Of a stretch of 64,000 nucleotides of DNA, positions 15,516 to 23,593 are shown in pieces. The DNA comes from DAIDKA01 sp035503515. GTDB lineage: Bacteria > Pseudomonadota > Gammaproteobacteria > Steroidobacterales > Steroidobacteraceae. The notes beneath the pieces were generated by a model that did not search any database, was not told where the DNA came from, and worked only from the letters and a program-made list of their open reading frames with translations. The stretch's first letter is position 1; each line of letters starts with the position of its first letter. A program made the position numbers and the translations under genes. Location: contig DATJTJ010000161.1 in assembly GCA_035503515.1 (NCBI GenBank), positions 18,590-82,589 of the forward strand, written 5' to 3'.

Positions 15516-16574
15516 ATGGCGCGCATCCCCCCGGGCATTGCGAGCGCCCTGCTGGCAGCGTTGTTGTTCGGCGCCAGCACGCCATTTGCCAAAGAACTGC
15601 TGCACGACGTATCACCGCTGGCGCTGGCAGGACAGCTGTACAGCGGCTCCGGACTGGGCCTGCTGCTGGTGCGCGGTTTGCGGCCGCGGCGACCCGCCTT
15701 GTCGGAAGGGCCCCCGCGGCTGAGCCGGCGCGACCTGGGCTGGCTGGCGGGTGCCATTGCGGCCGGCGGCGTGGTGGCTCCGGTGTTGCTGCTGCTGGGG
15801 CTACGCGTCCTCGGAGCGGCACAGGCCTCGCTGCTTCTGAACCTCGAAGGAGTGCTGACGGCCCTGTTTGCCTGGTTCGTGTTCCATGAAAACTTCGACC
15901 GGCGCATCGCCCTCGGCATGGCGGCCATCGTGCTCGGGGGCATCGTCCTGTCCTGGGATCCCTCGGGCCTTGGCGGCTGGTCGGCCGGGGCGCTGCTGGT
16001 GGCCGGTGCCTGCGGCTGCTGGGCGCTGGACAACAACCTCACACGCAAGATCTCGAGCCACGATGCCCTGCTGATCGCCTGCATCAAGGGACTGGTGGCC
16101 GGCGCCGTGAACCTGACCCTGGCGAGCCTTCGCGGCGAGCCCTGGCCGGCGCCGGCGGCGACCGCAGGTGCGCTGCTGGTGGGCTTCCTCGGCTACGGAG
16201 TGAGCCTGACATTGTTCGTCGTCGGCCTGCGTCAGCTGGGCGCGGCGCGGACCGGTGCCTACTTCTCGCTCGCGCCCTTCTTCGGCGCTGCGCTCGCCAT
16301 CCCGCTCCAGGGCGAACCATTGACGGCGGGGCTGCTGCTGGCCGGGGCGCTGATGGCACTGGGCGTGTGGCTGCATCTGACCGAACGGCACGTCCACGAG
16401 CATGGGCACGAGACGCTGGCGCACGAACATTCTCATACCCACGACGCGCACCACCAGCACCGCCACGATTTCCCGTGGGACGGTCGCGAGCCGCATACCC
16501 ACCCCCATGAACATGGACTGCTGGTGCATTCACACGCACACTTCCCGGACATTCATCACCGGCATCGTCACTGA
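15516..16574 (+). CDS. DMT (EamA) family transporter with histidine-rich C-terminal tail
   Basis: A 352-residue drug/metabolite transporter with ten predicted helices in two EamA repeats (LLAALLFGASTPFAKELLHD at the N-terminus; LLLNLEGVLTALFAWFVFHE; LRQLGAARTGAYFSLAPFFG). From about residue 288 the chain ends in a hydrophilic tail with some 23 histidines in 65 residues (HVHEHGHETLAHEHSHTHD is the first part). Such tails are common in metal transporters but not in EamA proteins, so metal binding or metal export is plausible. The start at 15516 is 48 bp after the ATPase stop and probably belongs to the same transcript. Confidence 0.87.
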   Translation: MARIPPGIASALLAALLFGASTPFAKELLHDVSPLALAGQLYSGSGLGLLLVRGLRPRRPALSEGPPRLSRRDLGWLAGAIAAGGVVAPVLLLLGLRVLGAAQASLLLNLEGVLTALFAWFVFHENFDRRIALGMAAIVLGGIVLSWDPSGLGGWSAGALLVAGACGCWALDNNLTRKISSHDALLIACIKGLVAGAVNLTLASLRGEPWPAPAATAGALLVGFLGYGVSLTLFVVGLRQLGAARTGAYFSLAPFFGAALAIPLQGEPLTAGLLLAGALMALGVWLHLTERHVHEHGHETLAHEHSHTHDAHHQHRHDFPWDGREPHTHPHEHGLLVHSHAHFPDIHHRHRH

Positions 16575-16579
16575 CCCGT

Positions 16580-17395
16580 ATGACCGAACCTGCCGTCCAC
16601 GCCGAACTCAACTACCTCGCGGCCATGCGCGAGCGGCCGCAGTTTCATGCCAACGACGCCTCGCTCGACCGACTGGTCCTGGACCCGCGATCGGTGCCCA
16701 TCCATGATGCGCGCTCGATGGACGATCCGCCGACGCTCGCGCGCGAAGGCTTCGAGCTCTTCGAATGGCCGACGCAGGTCGTCGAGTTCCGGGACAACGC
16801 GGCAGTCACGCACCGGTACCCGTCCGAGATCCAGGAATTCGTGCGGGCGCTGACCGGTGCGGATGCCGTCGTGGTGACCGGGCCGCCCATCCTGCGCTTC
16901 GGCGAGCGCTCCTCCGAAGCCGGCACCCGCGACAACTCCCGGGCCGCCCGTCTGGTGCACATCGATGTGAGCGAGACGGCCGCGGCGCAGTTTGCCGCCA
17001 TGGCGACGCCCGCGGACGCGCGGCCGATCCGCCGCTCGGCGCAGCACAATATCTGGCGAACCTTTTCGCGACCGCCGCAGGATGTACCGCTCGCGGTGTG
17101 CGACGCCCGCACGGTGAATGCGGCGGACCTGGTGCCCGCCGATGCCAATTTCGACCGCGACGGCACCATCGTGCGCTCGTTCGAAGCGCTGCTGCTGCGC
17201 TACGATCCGCGGCACCGCTGGTGCTTCTATTCCGACATGCAACGCGATGAGGTCATCGTGTTCAAGCGTCACGATACCGATGCCCGGCAACCGCACCATG
17301 TGCCGCACAGTGCCTTCAGCGATGCGCGGGTGGCGCCCGGTGGCGAACCGCGGGCCAGCGTCGAAATGCGCACTGTGGCCTACTGGTACGCCTGA
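16580..17395 (+). CDS. CmcJ/NvfI family oxidoreductase
   Basis: A 271-residue protein resembling CmcJ/NvfI-type 2-oxoglutarate/Fe(II)-like enzymes known from cephamycin and fungal meroterpenoid pathways. Characteristic stretches are RLVHIDVSE (metal-binding His-x-Asp), NIWRTFSRPPQDVPLAVCDA, LVPADANFDRDG, FYSDMQRDEVIVFKRHDTDA and HHVPHSAFSDARV, with a distal Arg/Glu-rich end (RASVEMRTVAYW). It starts 5 bp after the DMT transporter stop and is followed 24 bp later by a MetE-C-like gene. The substrate is unknown. Confidence 0.8.
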   Translation: MTEPAVHAELNYLAAMRERPQFHANDASLDRLVLDPRSVPIHDARSMDDPPTLAREGFELFEWPTQVVEFRDNAAVTHRYPSEIQEFVRALTGADAVVVTGPPILRFGERSSEAGTRDNSRAARLVHIDVSETAAAQFAAMATPADARPIRRSAQHNIWRTFSRPPQDVPLAVCDARTVNAADLVPADANFDRDGTIVRSFEALLLRYDPRHRWCFYSDMQRDEVIVFKRHDTDARQPHHVPHSAFSDARVAPGGEPRASVEMRTVAYWYA

Positions 17396-17419
17396 GGCGG
17401 CATCGACAAGGAGCGGGCA

Positions 17420-18571
17420 ATGCGGCGAAGCGAAGATCGGATCCTGACCACGCACGTGGGCTCACTGCCGGCGCCGCCTGATCTCTGGAGCCTCGAGGGG
17501 GTGGATGGCGCGCGACTCCAGGATGCGGTCGACGATGTCGTGCGGATGCAGCGCGAGAGTGGTGTGGACATCGTCAACGAAGGCGAGATCACCAAGGACG
17601 GAGCCTGGCTGGCGTTCGTCAATCAGCGCCTCACCGGCTTTGAACGCTCGGCGATGCCCGCCGCTTCGCGCCTGGCGGACAGCCGCGACTGGCAGGAGTT
17701 CGGCGATTTCTACAAGGCCGCCGTCGCCGGCGGCACGCTCTTCGAACAGACCCGCACGGCCGCCCCGCAGACCCGCGCCGGTGCGACGGATTGGGCCTGC
17801 ACCGGCGCCGTGACCTACCGCGGGCAGCCGGCGCTGCAGCGTGAAATCAGTGCACTGCGCACCGCCATCGGGGATGCGGCACCCGGGGATGCCTTCCTCA
17901 CCTCGACGGCGCCCGCCAGCCTCGAGCCTTCCCGCGTCAACCAGTACTACCGGACCCAGGAAGAGTTCGTGTTCGCACTCGCCGAGGCCATGCGCGTGGA
18001 ATACCAGGCCATCGTCGATGCGGGATTCTTGCTGCAGGTGGATGATGCGTGGCTTGCGGCATTGTGGGACCGGATCGGGATCCCGATGGGGCTGCCGGCT
18101 TACCTTCGCTACTGCGCGCTGCGGGTGGAGGCCCTGAATCACGCCTTGCGCGGCATTCCTGCGGAACGGGTCCGCTACCACCTGTGCTGGGGCAGCTGGC
18201 ACGGTCCGCACTCCCATGACCTGCCGCTGGCCGATATCGTGGGCACGCTGCTGTCGGTGAATGCGCAGACCTATCTGTTCGAGGCCGCCAACGTGCGCCA
18301 CGAGCATGAGTACGTCGTGTGGAAGTCCGTGCGTCTGCCGGATGACAAGATCCTGGCCCCCGGCGTCGTCAGCCACGCGACGGCGCTGATCGAGCATCCG
18401 GAACTGGTGGCCGAAAGGATCCGGCGATTCGCCGACATCGTCGGCCGCGAGCGCGTCATGGCCTCGACCGACTGCGGCCTGGGTCTGCGCTGCCATCCCC
18501 AGATTGCCTGGGCGAAACTGCGCGCCCTGTCGCGCGGTGCGGAACTCGCCAGCGGCGTGCTGTGGTCCTAG
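17420..18571 (+). CDS. Cobalamin-independent methionine synthase II-like (MetE C-terminal fold) protein
   Basis: A 383-residue TIM-barrel protein of the MetE-C/UROD-like group. It has ILTTHVGSLPAPPDLW at the N-terminus, VNEGEITKDGAWLAFVNQRL, the zinc-site region RYHLCWGSWHGPH, the acidic strand YLFEAANVRHEHEYVVWK, and STDCGLGLRCH at the C-terminus. These stand-alone proteins lack the N-terminal half of MetE and their methyl donor and acceptor are usually unknown. An AAGGAG sequence precedes the ATG. Its stop codon overlaps that of the converging CHAD gene by two bases. Pairing with a CmcJ-like enzyme suggests a catabolic demethylation or C-S step; this is inference. Confidence 0.83.
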   Translation: MRRSEDRILTTHVGSLPAPPDLWSLEGVDGARLQDAVDDVVRMQRESGVDIVNEGEITKDGAWLAFVNQRLTGFERSAMPAASRLADSRDWQEFGDFYKAAVAGGTLFEQTRTAAPQTRAGATDWACTGAVTYRGQPALQREISALRTAIGDAAPGDAFLTSTAPASLEPSRVNQYYRTQEEFVFALAEAMRVEYQAIVDAGFLLQVDDAWLAALWDRIGIPMGLPAYLRYCALRVEALNHALRGIPAERVRYHLCWGSWHGPHSHDLPLADIVGTLLSVNAQTYLFEAANVRHEHEYVVWKSVRLPDDKILAPGVVSHATALIEHPELVAERIRRFADIVGRERVMASTDCGLGLRCHPQIAWAKLRALSRGAELASGVLWS

Positions 18572-19449
18572 ATCCGCTGCTGCAGCGACTTGCGCAGCTT
18601 GCGGGCGAATTTGCGCGGCGAGGCGGTGTATAGCTTCTTCCCCGCCTTCATGGCGGTCGCCTGCAGATCGCGGCGCGAGTCCTTGATGGGCGAGGACAGC
18701 GAGCGGCACAGCTGCCGGCCGGGACCGGTGGCGCGCAGCTGCTCCCTGAGCATTGCGAGATCATGGTCGTCGCCGAGGGCGCCGGCCAGTTCCCTGGCGG
18801 TGCGCCGCGCCCTGCCCATGCCAGCCTGATAGACGCTTTTCAGCAGCTTCAGCTCGTTGTGGAGGTACTTGACCTGCTTGCGCCATTCATGGAGTGCCTC
18901 CGTCGAGGGGTGCCGGCAGGCCAGCCGGTAGGCATCGCGGCCCTTGCGGTAGACCTTTTTCACACCCTTCGGTGCCGCTTCCAGGTCCGGAACCTTCGGC
19001 GGTCGGGACCGCAGCAGTTCGCCCAGGTCGTCCAGGCGTCGCAGGCTGCGATCGATCCTGCGAGGGGTGAGAGTGCGGCGTTGCGTGCTGCAGTTCGCGA
19101 CCAGCCGCTGCTGCAGCTGGTCGAGCACGGTCCGTCCCGCGCCGTCCCGGGTCGCAGGTTTCAGGCCCTCAAGGGTGTGCAGTAGCACCACGGCATCACG
19201 GACTCCGCGCAGCGGCCTGCCGGCGTCCCGGACTTCCCTGTTCGCGAACCGATAGGCGCGGGTACCCAGCGCCGGGCGCAACAGTCGCAGTACGGCGCGG
19301 GCCACCTTGAGTTTGCGGCGCGCGTCGTGGATCGACGCGTTATCATCGGCCGCCCGCAGCGCCCCGGTGCCGGCGAGCGTCACCAGCAGCGCATCCTGCA
19401 ACGAATGCACCGGTTTGCGGTCGACCGAAATCCGCGCCGCAGCGTTCAT
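18568..19449 (-). CDS. CHAD domain protein
   Basis: A 293-residue helical, very basic protein carrying the conserved histidine alpha-helical domain. The paired conserved helices are IHDARRKLKVARAVLRLL and LHEWRKQVKYLHNELKLL. CHAD domains bind inorganic polyphosphate and direct proteins to polyphosphate granules. No CYTH triphosphatase domain is fused to it. Its start at 19449 overlaps the stop of the upstream DUF6496 gene (ATGA), so the two basic proteins are co-translated. Confidence 0.9.
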   Translation of the reverse strand: MNAAARISVDRKPVHSLQDALLVTLAGTGALRAADDNASIHDARRKLKVARAVLRLLRPALGTRAYRFANREVRDAGRPLRGVRDAVVLLHTLEGLKPATRDGAGRTVLDQLQQRLVANCSTQRRTLTPRRIDRSLRRLDDLGELLRSRPPKVPDLEAAPKGVKKVYRKGRDAYRLACRHPSTEALHEWRKQVKYLHNELKLLKSVYQAGMGRARRTARELAGALGDDHDLAMLREQLRATGPGRQLCRSLSSPIKDSRRDLQATAMKAGKKLYTASPRKFARKLRKSLQQRI

Positions 19450-19955
19450 CGAGCGGCATGTGCCGCACGGCTGCGGGCCGCCTTACGCGCAGCCGCCGAG
19501 CGCACCGCCGATCCTTTGGTCCTCGAGGCCTTTGCGGCCGACTTCGAGCGCTGCCCGGGTGAACGGCGAGTCGCCGCCGCGTGCGCCTGCCGGGCGAGCG
19601 AGCCGGAAGATGCCGCGGCCGTACTCTCGCGCTTCAACGCGCGTTCGGATGCACGCGAACGCTTCGCGGTCGATGCCCTGCGCGCCGGCGCGCCGTGCCC
19701 TCGCGCGTAGTCGCGCTCCGCACTGCGGCGGGTCTTGCCGGAGGTTTTGCCGGTGGCCGGCGGCTTCAGTTCAACACCCGCGCGCCGTGCCTTGGACAAT
19801 CCTATGGCGATGGCCTGTTTGGCGGATCGGGCGCCGTGCTTGCCCTCGCGGACATGGTGGATCTCCTCGCGGACGAATTCCCCGGCCTGTGTCGTCGGGG
19901 CCTTGCCCTGCCGCTGGTCGCGGCGGGCGCGCGCCAAAGTGCGTGGCTCAGGCAT
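19446..19955 (-). CDS. DUF6496 protein with long basic Ala/Arg/Lys/Ser tail
   Basis: A 169-residue cytoplasmic protein. The first 60 residues match DUF6496 (QAGEFVREEIHHVREGKHGA, then RSAKQAIAIGLSKARRAGV). The remaining 110 are low-complexity and strongly basic (SAAKASRTKGSAVRSAAARK), like histone-H1-type or PhaF-type tails that bind polyanions. The ATG at 19955 is chosen for its GAGGAG eight bases upstream; a TTG at 19973 is weaker. It is coupled to the CHAD gene, so both may act on polyphosphate or nucleoid. Confidence 0.8.
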   Translation of the reverse strand: MPEPRTLARARRDQRQGKAPTTQAGEFVREEIHHVREGKHGARSAKQAIAIGLSKARRAGVELKPPATGKTSGKTRRSAERDYARGHGAPARRASTAKRSRASERALKRESTAAASSGSLARQAHAAATRRSPGQRSKSAAKASRTKGSAVRSAAARKAARSRAAHAAR

Positions 19956-20150
19956 GTCCGGCTCCTCGTTCAAAAGTAGTCCCGCAACGGTAGCGCCGTC
20001 ACGGTCCGCCGCCAGCCAACGAAGCCGCCTTCAGCTCGTGGGCCATGGCCTACGCGCAGGTCCTCGTGGGGTCCGACAGCTCGGGCATGCGACCGGACCC
20101 GATACTCATGGGTGCGCCAGCGGTAGCTTGAGTACCCGCGCCAAGAAACC

Positions 20151-20813
20151 ATGAAAGTGACCGTCTGCGAATTGCATGACTCGGGGACGCGCTTCGATGA
20201 GGACTGGCAGCGCCTCGCACGGCACGTGCGCGCCGAGCGCAGTGAACTCGTGCTGCTGCCCGAAACGCCCTTTTCGCGCTGGCCCTGGGATGAAGCAGTG
20301 GCCGCCCACCAGCAGGCCGAGGCGCGACTTCGGCAGCTGGCGCCCGCGGTCGTGCTCGGAACGCGGCCGCTGGATTCGGGCAACGAGCGCTACCTGGGTT
20401 TCCTCTGGACGGCCGCGGCCGGGACCCGGACCGTGCATGCCAGGAGCCGCCTGCCGCACGCCTGGGAGACGGTCTGGTACCAACACACCGCCAATGCGGA
20501 CTTTTCCCCGGTCACGGTGGCCGGCATCACGGTGGGATTCCTGATCGGCGATGAGCTCTCCGCCGTGCAGGAAACCGAGCGCTGTCGCCGGGAGGGCATC
20601 CAGCTTCTGGTCTCGCCGCGGTCGACGCCGGTGAAGGCCGGTGTCCATGAGTTGTGTTCCACCCGGGCCGGTGCGGGGCCGGGCTGGATCCTCGGTCCCG
20701 CCGGAGAGGTGCTGGTACGGACCAGCCCCTCCTCGCCCGTCGTTTCACTGACCCTCGATCTCAGCGCAGACGCGGGGCCGTCTCCCGCAGGCCCAGCGAC
20801 AGCAGGCCGCTGA
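20151..20813 (+). CDS. Nitrilase-fold protein lacking catalytic Cys and Lys
   Basis: A 220-residue carbon-nitrogen-hydrolase-like protein, shorter than the usual 260-300. The first catalytic Glu is present in LVLLPETPFSRW. The region of the catalytic Lys reads HARSRLPHAWE, with Arg at the expected Lys position. The nucleophile elbow, normally G-x-x-I-C-x-D, reads ITVGFLIGDELS, with Gly instead of Cys. The overall order and spacing of the superfamily is kept, so this is probably a non-catalytic relative. The start has only a weak AAGAAA before it. Its last 53 bp overlap the converging MFS gene. Confidence 0.7.
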   Translation: MKVTVCELHDSGTRFDEDWQRLARHVRAERSELVLLPETPFSRWPWDEAVAAHQQAEARLRQLAPAVVLGTRPLDSGNERYLGFLWTAAAGTRTVHARSRLPHAWETVWYQHTANADFSPVTVAGITVGFLIGDELSAVQETERCRREGIQLLVSPRSTPVKAGVHELCSTRAGAGPGWILGPAGEVLVRTSPSSPVVSLTLDLSADAGPSPAGPATAGR

Positions 20814-21996
20814 GCAGCGCCACGCCGAACAGCAGCCACAGAGGCGCCTGCAGGCCGACCCGGTCGGCCGCAAAGCCCGCCAGGAAGGGTGACAGGGCTC
20901 CGCCGAGAATCTCTCCGACTCCCATGCAGATCCCCAGCGCGGTCGCGAGTCGGTGCTGCGGCACACTCTCGGCTGGAATGGTGGACATGAACAGTGGGTA
21001 GACGCCGGTCACGCTCCAACCGATGAAGAAAATGGTGGCGAGGCCCCAGGCATTGCCGGTGAAGAACATCGCGCCCAGCGGCACGGAGGTCGCCAGCAAC
21101 GGCATGATGATCATCACCGGCCTTCGTCCCACCCGGTCCGACAGCGCCGAGATGGCGAATGAGGCAAGGGTCGCCGATATGCCCAGCGAACCCATCAACC
21201 ACCCTTCCGTCGCCGGCGGGAATCCGCGGACGTTGATCAGGTACAGCGGCATGAAGGCCCAGCAGACCACGAGATACGAGACCAGCAGGATCCCGATCAG
21301 GGCGCAGAGGATGACGTTGCGCTCACGCAGGACTTCGCGCAGCGGCCGGTGCTGCGGGCTCGGGACGGTCTGCTGGACATACCCGGTGGGCGAGGCTCGG
21401 ACCCACCATGCGATCAGCAGCGCCGTCAGAAGTCCGGGAGCGCCTGCCAGGAAAAACGCATGCCGCCAGCCGAAGGCCGCGGTGAAGGCCACGAGGGCCA
21501 CCGGGGCGACGAATGAACCGAGCAGGCTCGAGCCTAAGCCCTGTGCCACCCCCATCGCGAGCCCGCGATGCCGGGGCGTCACGTCGGTGGCGATCAGCGC
21601 CTGGCTCAAGGGCATGACGCCCCCTTCGGCAACGCCCATCAAGAGCCGCGCTGCCAGCAGCATCAGGAACGAGGCGGCGATGCCGGTCATGAAGGAGCAC
21701 AGCGAGAACATCACGGTTGCCGCGATCAGCAGTCCCTTGCGCGAGCCCATGCGATCCGAGAGCAACCCGATGCCCAATGCCGCCACCGCCCAGGTGAACG
21801 ACAGGCCTCCGGCGAGCAGCCCGACCTGCGTGTTGTTGATGCCCAGCTCCGGCTGGATGAAGGGCATCAGGAAGTTCAGGGCATTGCGGTCGAAGAGCAC
21901 GAAGCCGAAATTCAGGCTCAGCAATGCCGTCAACAGGACCTGGTAGCGGGCAGAGGGCATCGCCGTCCGCGCACCGGCGTCCGCGCCGATGCGCAT
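20761..21996 (-). CDS. MFS transporter
   Basis: Major facilitator of 411 residues with twelve predicted helices. Motif A-like loops GLLSDRMGSRKGLLIAA and ALSDRVGRRPVMIIMP follow helices 2 and 8, and ARLLMGVAEGGVMPLSQALI is typical of anion:cation-symporter/hexuronate-type members that take up organic acids. The ATG at 21996 shares its A with the stop of the upstream SnoaL-like gene (TGATG), which decides the start over a long N-terminal extension. The substrate is probably a small carboxylic acid processed by the SnoaL-like partner; this is inference. Confidence 0.9.
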   Translation of the reverse strand: MRIGADAGARTAMPSARYQVLLTALLSLNFGFVLFDRNALNFLMPFIQPELGINNTQVGLLAGGLSFTWAVAALGIGLLSDRMGSRKGLLIAATVMFSLCSFMTGIAASFLMLLAARLLMGVAEGGVMPLSQALIATDVTPRHRGLAMGVAQGLGSSLLGSFVAPVALVAFTAAFGWRHAFFLAGAPGLLTALLIAWWVRASPTGYVQQTVPSPQHRPLREVLRERNVILCALIGILLVSYLVVCWAFMPLYLINVRGFPPATEGWLMGSLGISATLASFAISALSDRVGRRPVMIIMPLLATSVPLGAMFFTGNAWGLATIFFIGWSVTGVYPLFMSTIPAESVPQHRLATALGICMGVGEILGGALSPFLAGFAADRVGLQAPLWLLFGVALLSGLLSLGLRETAPRLR

Positions 21997-22460
21997 CAGT
22001 GCTGTTCGCGCAGCGGGAACCGCGACAACACTTCCCCACCCCATCCCATGATGGCTTTCGAGCGGATCAGCCACGTGCCGTTGACCTTGGCCACCACGTC
22101 GCGCACATGTCCGCACCAGTGCAGGTGCGGCGCGGAACCCCGATTGATGGTGGCCCAGGCATACGAGCGCACCACCCAATGATCGGGCCGGCCCTGCGGA
22201 TCGGGAGAAAAGACGAACTGGGCCATCTGGTGCTGGTGGCCGGGAAAGTCGGCGCGCTCGTGGAACTTCAGGACCAGCTTGCGGATCTCCGCGCGTCCCC
22301 GGCGCACCTCGAGTTCACCGCTGCGCGTCTCCTCGGTGGCCTCGGCATCCTCGGTGAACAGGGCCAGATAGCCCTCGGTGTCCCCCGTGTCCAGCGCCCA
22401 GCTGTACCGGGCATACAGTTCATAGATTTCCAGACGGTCCTGAACGCTCGGTGACGGCAT
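21996..22460 (-). CDS. SnoaL-like (NTF2-fold) protein
   Basis: A 154-residue cytoplasmic protein of the SnoaL/NTF2 superfamily: RLEIYELYARYSWALDTGDT, then YLALFTEDAE ... EIRKLVLKFHERADFPGHQH and HWCGHVRDVVAKVNGTWLIR. Members include isomerases, cyclases and small subunits of ring-hydroxylating enzymes; the conserved pattern with a His-rich middle is common in SnoaL_4 proteins of aromatic and steroid degraders. It is coupled to the downstream MFS transporter by a TGATG junction. Confidence 0.85.
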   Translation of the reverse strand: MPSPSVQDRLEIYELYARYSWALDTGDTEGYLALFTEDAEATEETRSGELEVRRGRAEIRKLVLKFHERADFPGHQHQMAQFVFSPDPQGRPDHWVVRSYAWATINRGSAPHLHWCGHVRDVVAKVNGTWLIRSKAIMGWGGEVLSRFPLREQH

Positions 22461-22475
22461 GGACTTCCCCCCTCT

Positions 22476-23363
22476 TCATGGCCGTGGCGTCCGCGATAGT
22501 CGCACAGGTGCGGCACGGCTGGGGGTGGTCCGGGGATGGGGGGCCGGCGGTTGCCGGAGGGGGGCGGGAGTGGCTGTCACCCGCTGGCGCTCCGGCGTGG
22601 ATGTCGGCATGTGGGTCCTGACGGTCTGCGGCGGGGTGGGCCTCGGCCGGGGCATGCCCGCGGCATGGGTCAGGGAAAGCCTCTGCGGCAACGTCGGCCC
22701 GAGGTGGGGCTCGAGCGCGAGCGCCCGTTCCTGTGCGGTGGGCGCGAGCGAGGTGCCCCCCGCACCGCCGTGGTAGCTCACCTGGCGATGCGTGGCCCGG
22801 GCGTATTCGGCGTGGTCATAGGAGAATACGTTTCCTGACCAGCGGCCACCGGTGAAGCCCGAACCGAAGTAGCCGTAGCCGTAGTTGATCCCACCATAGT
22901 AGCCGACGTACGTTGCCCAGTAGCCGCGGTGGAAAACGTACACCTTGTCGAGGTATTCCCAGTACCCCGGGGTCCAGAGCACGCCAACCCGTGGCGGCAG
23001 CACCCACTCCCCGGGCACCCAGAAGTAGCCTCCGGCATTCCAGGCCCAATAGCCCGGTGTCCACAGGTATCCGTCCTGCGGGCAGGGAGGCTGTTCGCCA
23101 TCCTGCAGGGGTGGCGGCGCCTGCGCGGTCGTCGCGCCGTCATCCGAATAGACGTTCGGCTCCTGGAGGTCTACCCGCGTCTGGGGCACCGACAGGTCCG
23201 GGTGATCCGAATAGACCACGTGTCCCTGGGCATCGACCGACTTGTAGACTTCGGCCGCCTGCAGCGGGCCACGGGCAAGGCCGCAGAGCATGCCGAACAT
23301 CACGGCACTGCAGCACTGCAGTGCAGCGGATACCGCCGATGGCCTGGGCCTGGTGATGGACAT
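22476..23363 (-). CDS. Secreted DUF4124 / YXWGXW-repeat protein
   Basis: A 295-residue exported protein. After a signal peptide comes a DUF4124-like strand set (AEVYKSVDAQGHVVYSDHPD), then Trp/Tyr/Gly-rich repeats of the YXWGXW type (LWTPGYWAWNAGGYFWVPGE, VLWTPGYWEYLDKVYVFHRG) and a Pro/Thr/Arg-rich tail with low complexity. YXWGXW proteins are outer-surface proteins without assigned role. A TTGACAACTCAA element lies about 100 bp upstream. Confidence 0.8.
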   Translation of the reverse strand: MSITRPRPSAVSAALQCCSAVMFGMLCGLARGPLQAAEVYKSVDAQGHVVYSDHPDLSVPQTRVDLQEPNVYSDDGATTAQAPPPLQDGEQPPCPQDGYLWTPGYWAWNAGGYFWVPGEWVLPPRVGVLWTPGYWEYLDKVYVFHRGYWATYVGYYGGINYGYGYFGSGFTGGRWSGNVFSYDHAEYARATHRQVSYHGGAGGTSLAPTAQERALALEPHLGPTLPQRLSLTHAAGMPRPRPTPPQTVRTHMPTSTPERQRVTATPAPLRQPPAPHPRTTPSRAAPVRLSRTPRP

Positions 23364-23463
23364 TCAAACAAACTAACGGGAAAGGGCCCGGTCGATGACG
23401 ATGCACATCACATCGCGTCCACGAGGCGGATCCCTCGCTGGTCGAACTTGTCATAAGCATTGT

Positions 23464-23475
23464 TTGAGTTGTCAA
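23464..23475 (-). promoter_or_regulatory. TTGACAACTCAA element, copy 1
   Basis: On the minus strand TTGACAACTCAAAC points toward the DUF4124/YXWGXW gene, whose start is at 23363. The same 12-mer, allowing TTGAYAACKCAA, recurs at 24139, 40752 and 59758, always oriented toward a membrane or secreted-protein gene. The first six bases equal a consensus -35 box, but conservation extends past it. Confidence 0.5.
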
Positions 23476-23593
23476 GGGTTTCAACCGTTTGCGATTCGGT
23501 TGCGACGACTGCAAACTTCAGCACGGCGCCGGCTGCCGGAAGGTTGCGGTGCGACACGGTAGGCAAAACCAACTTTGTCCCAAGGGGGATCCC

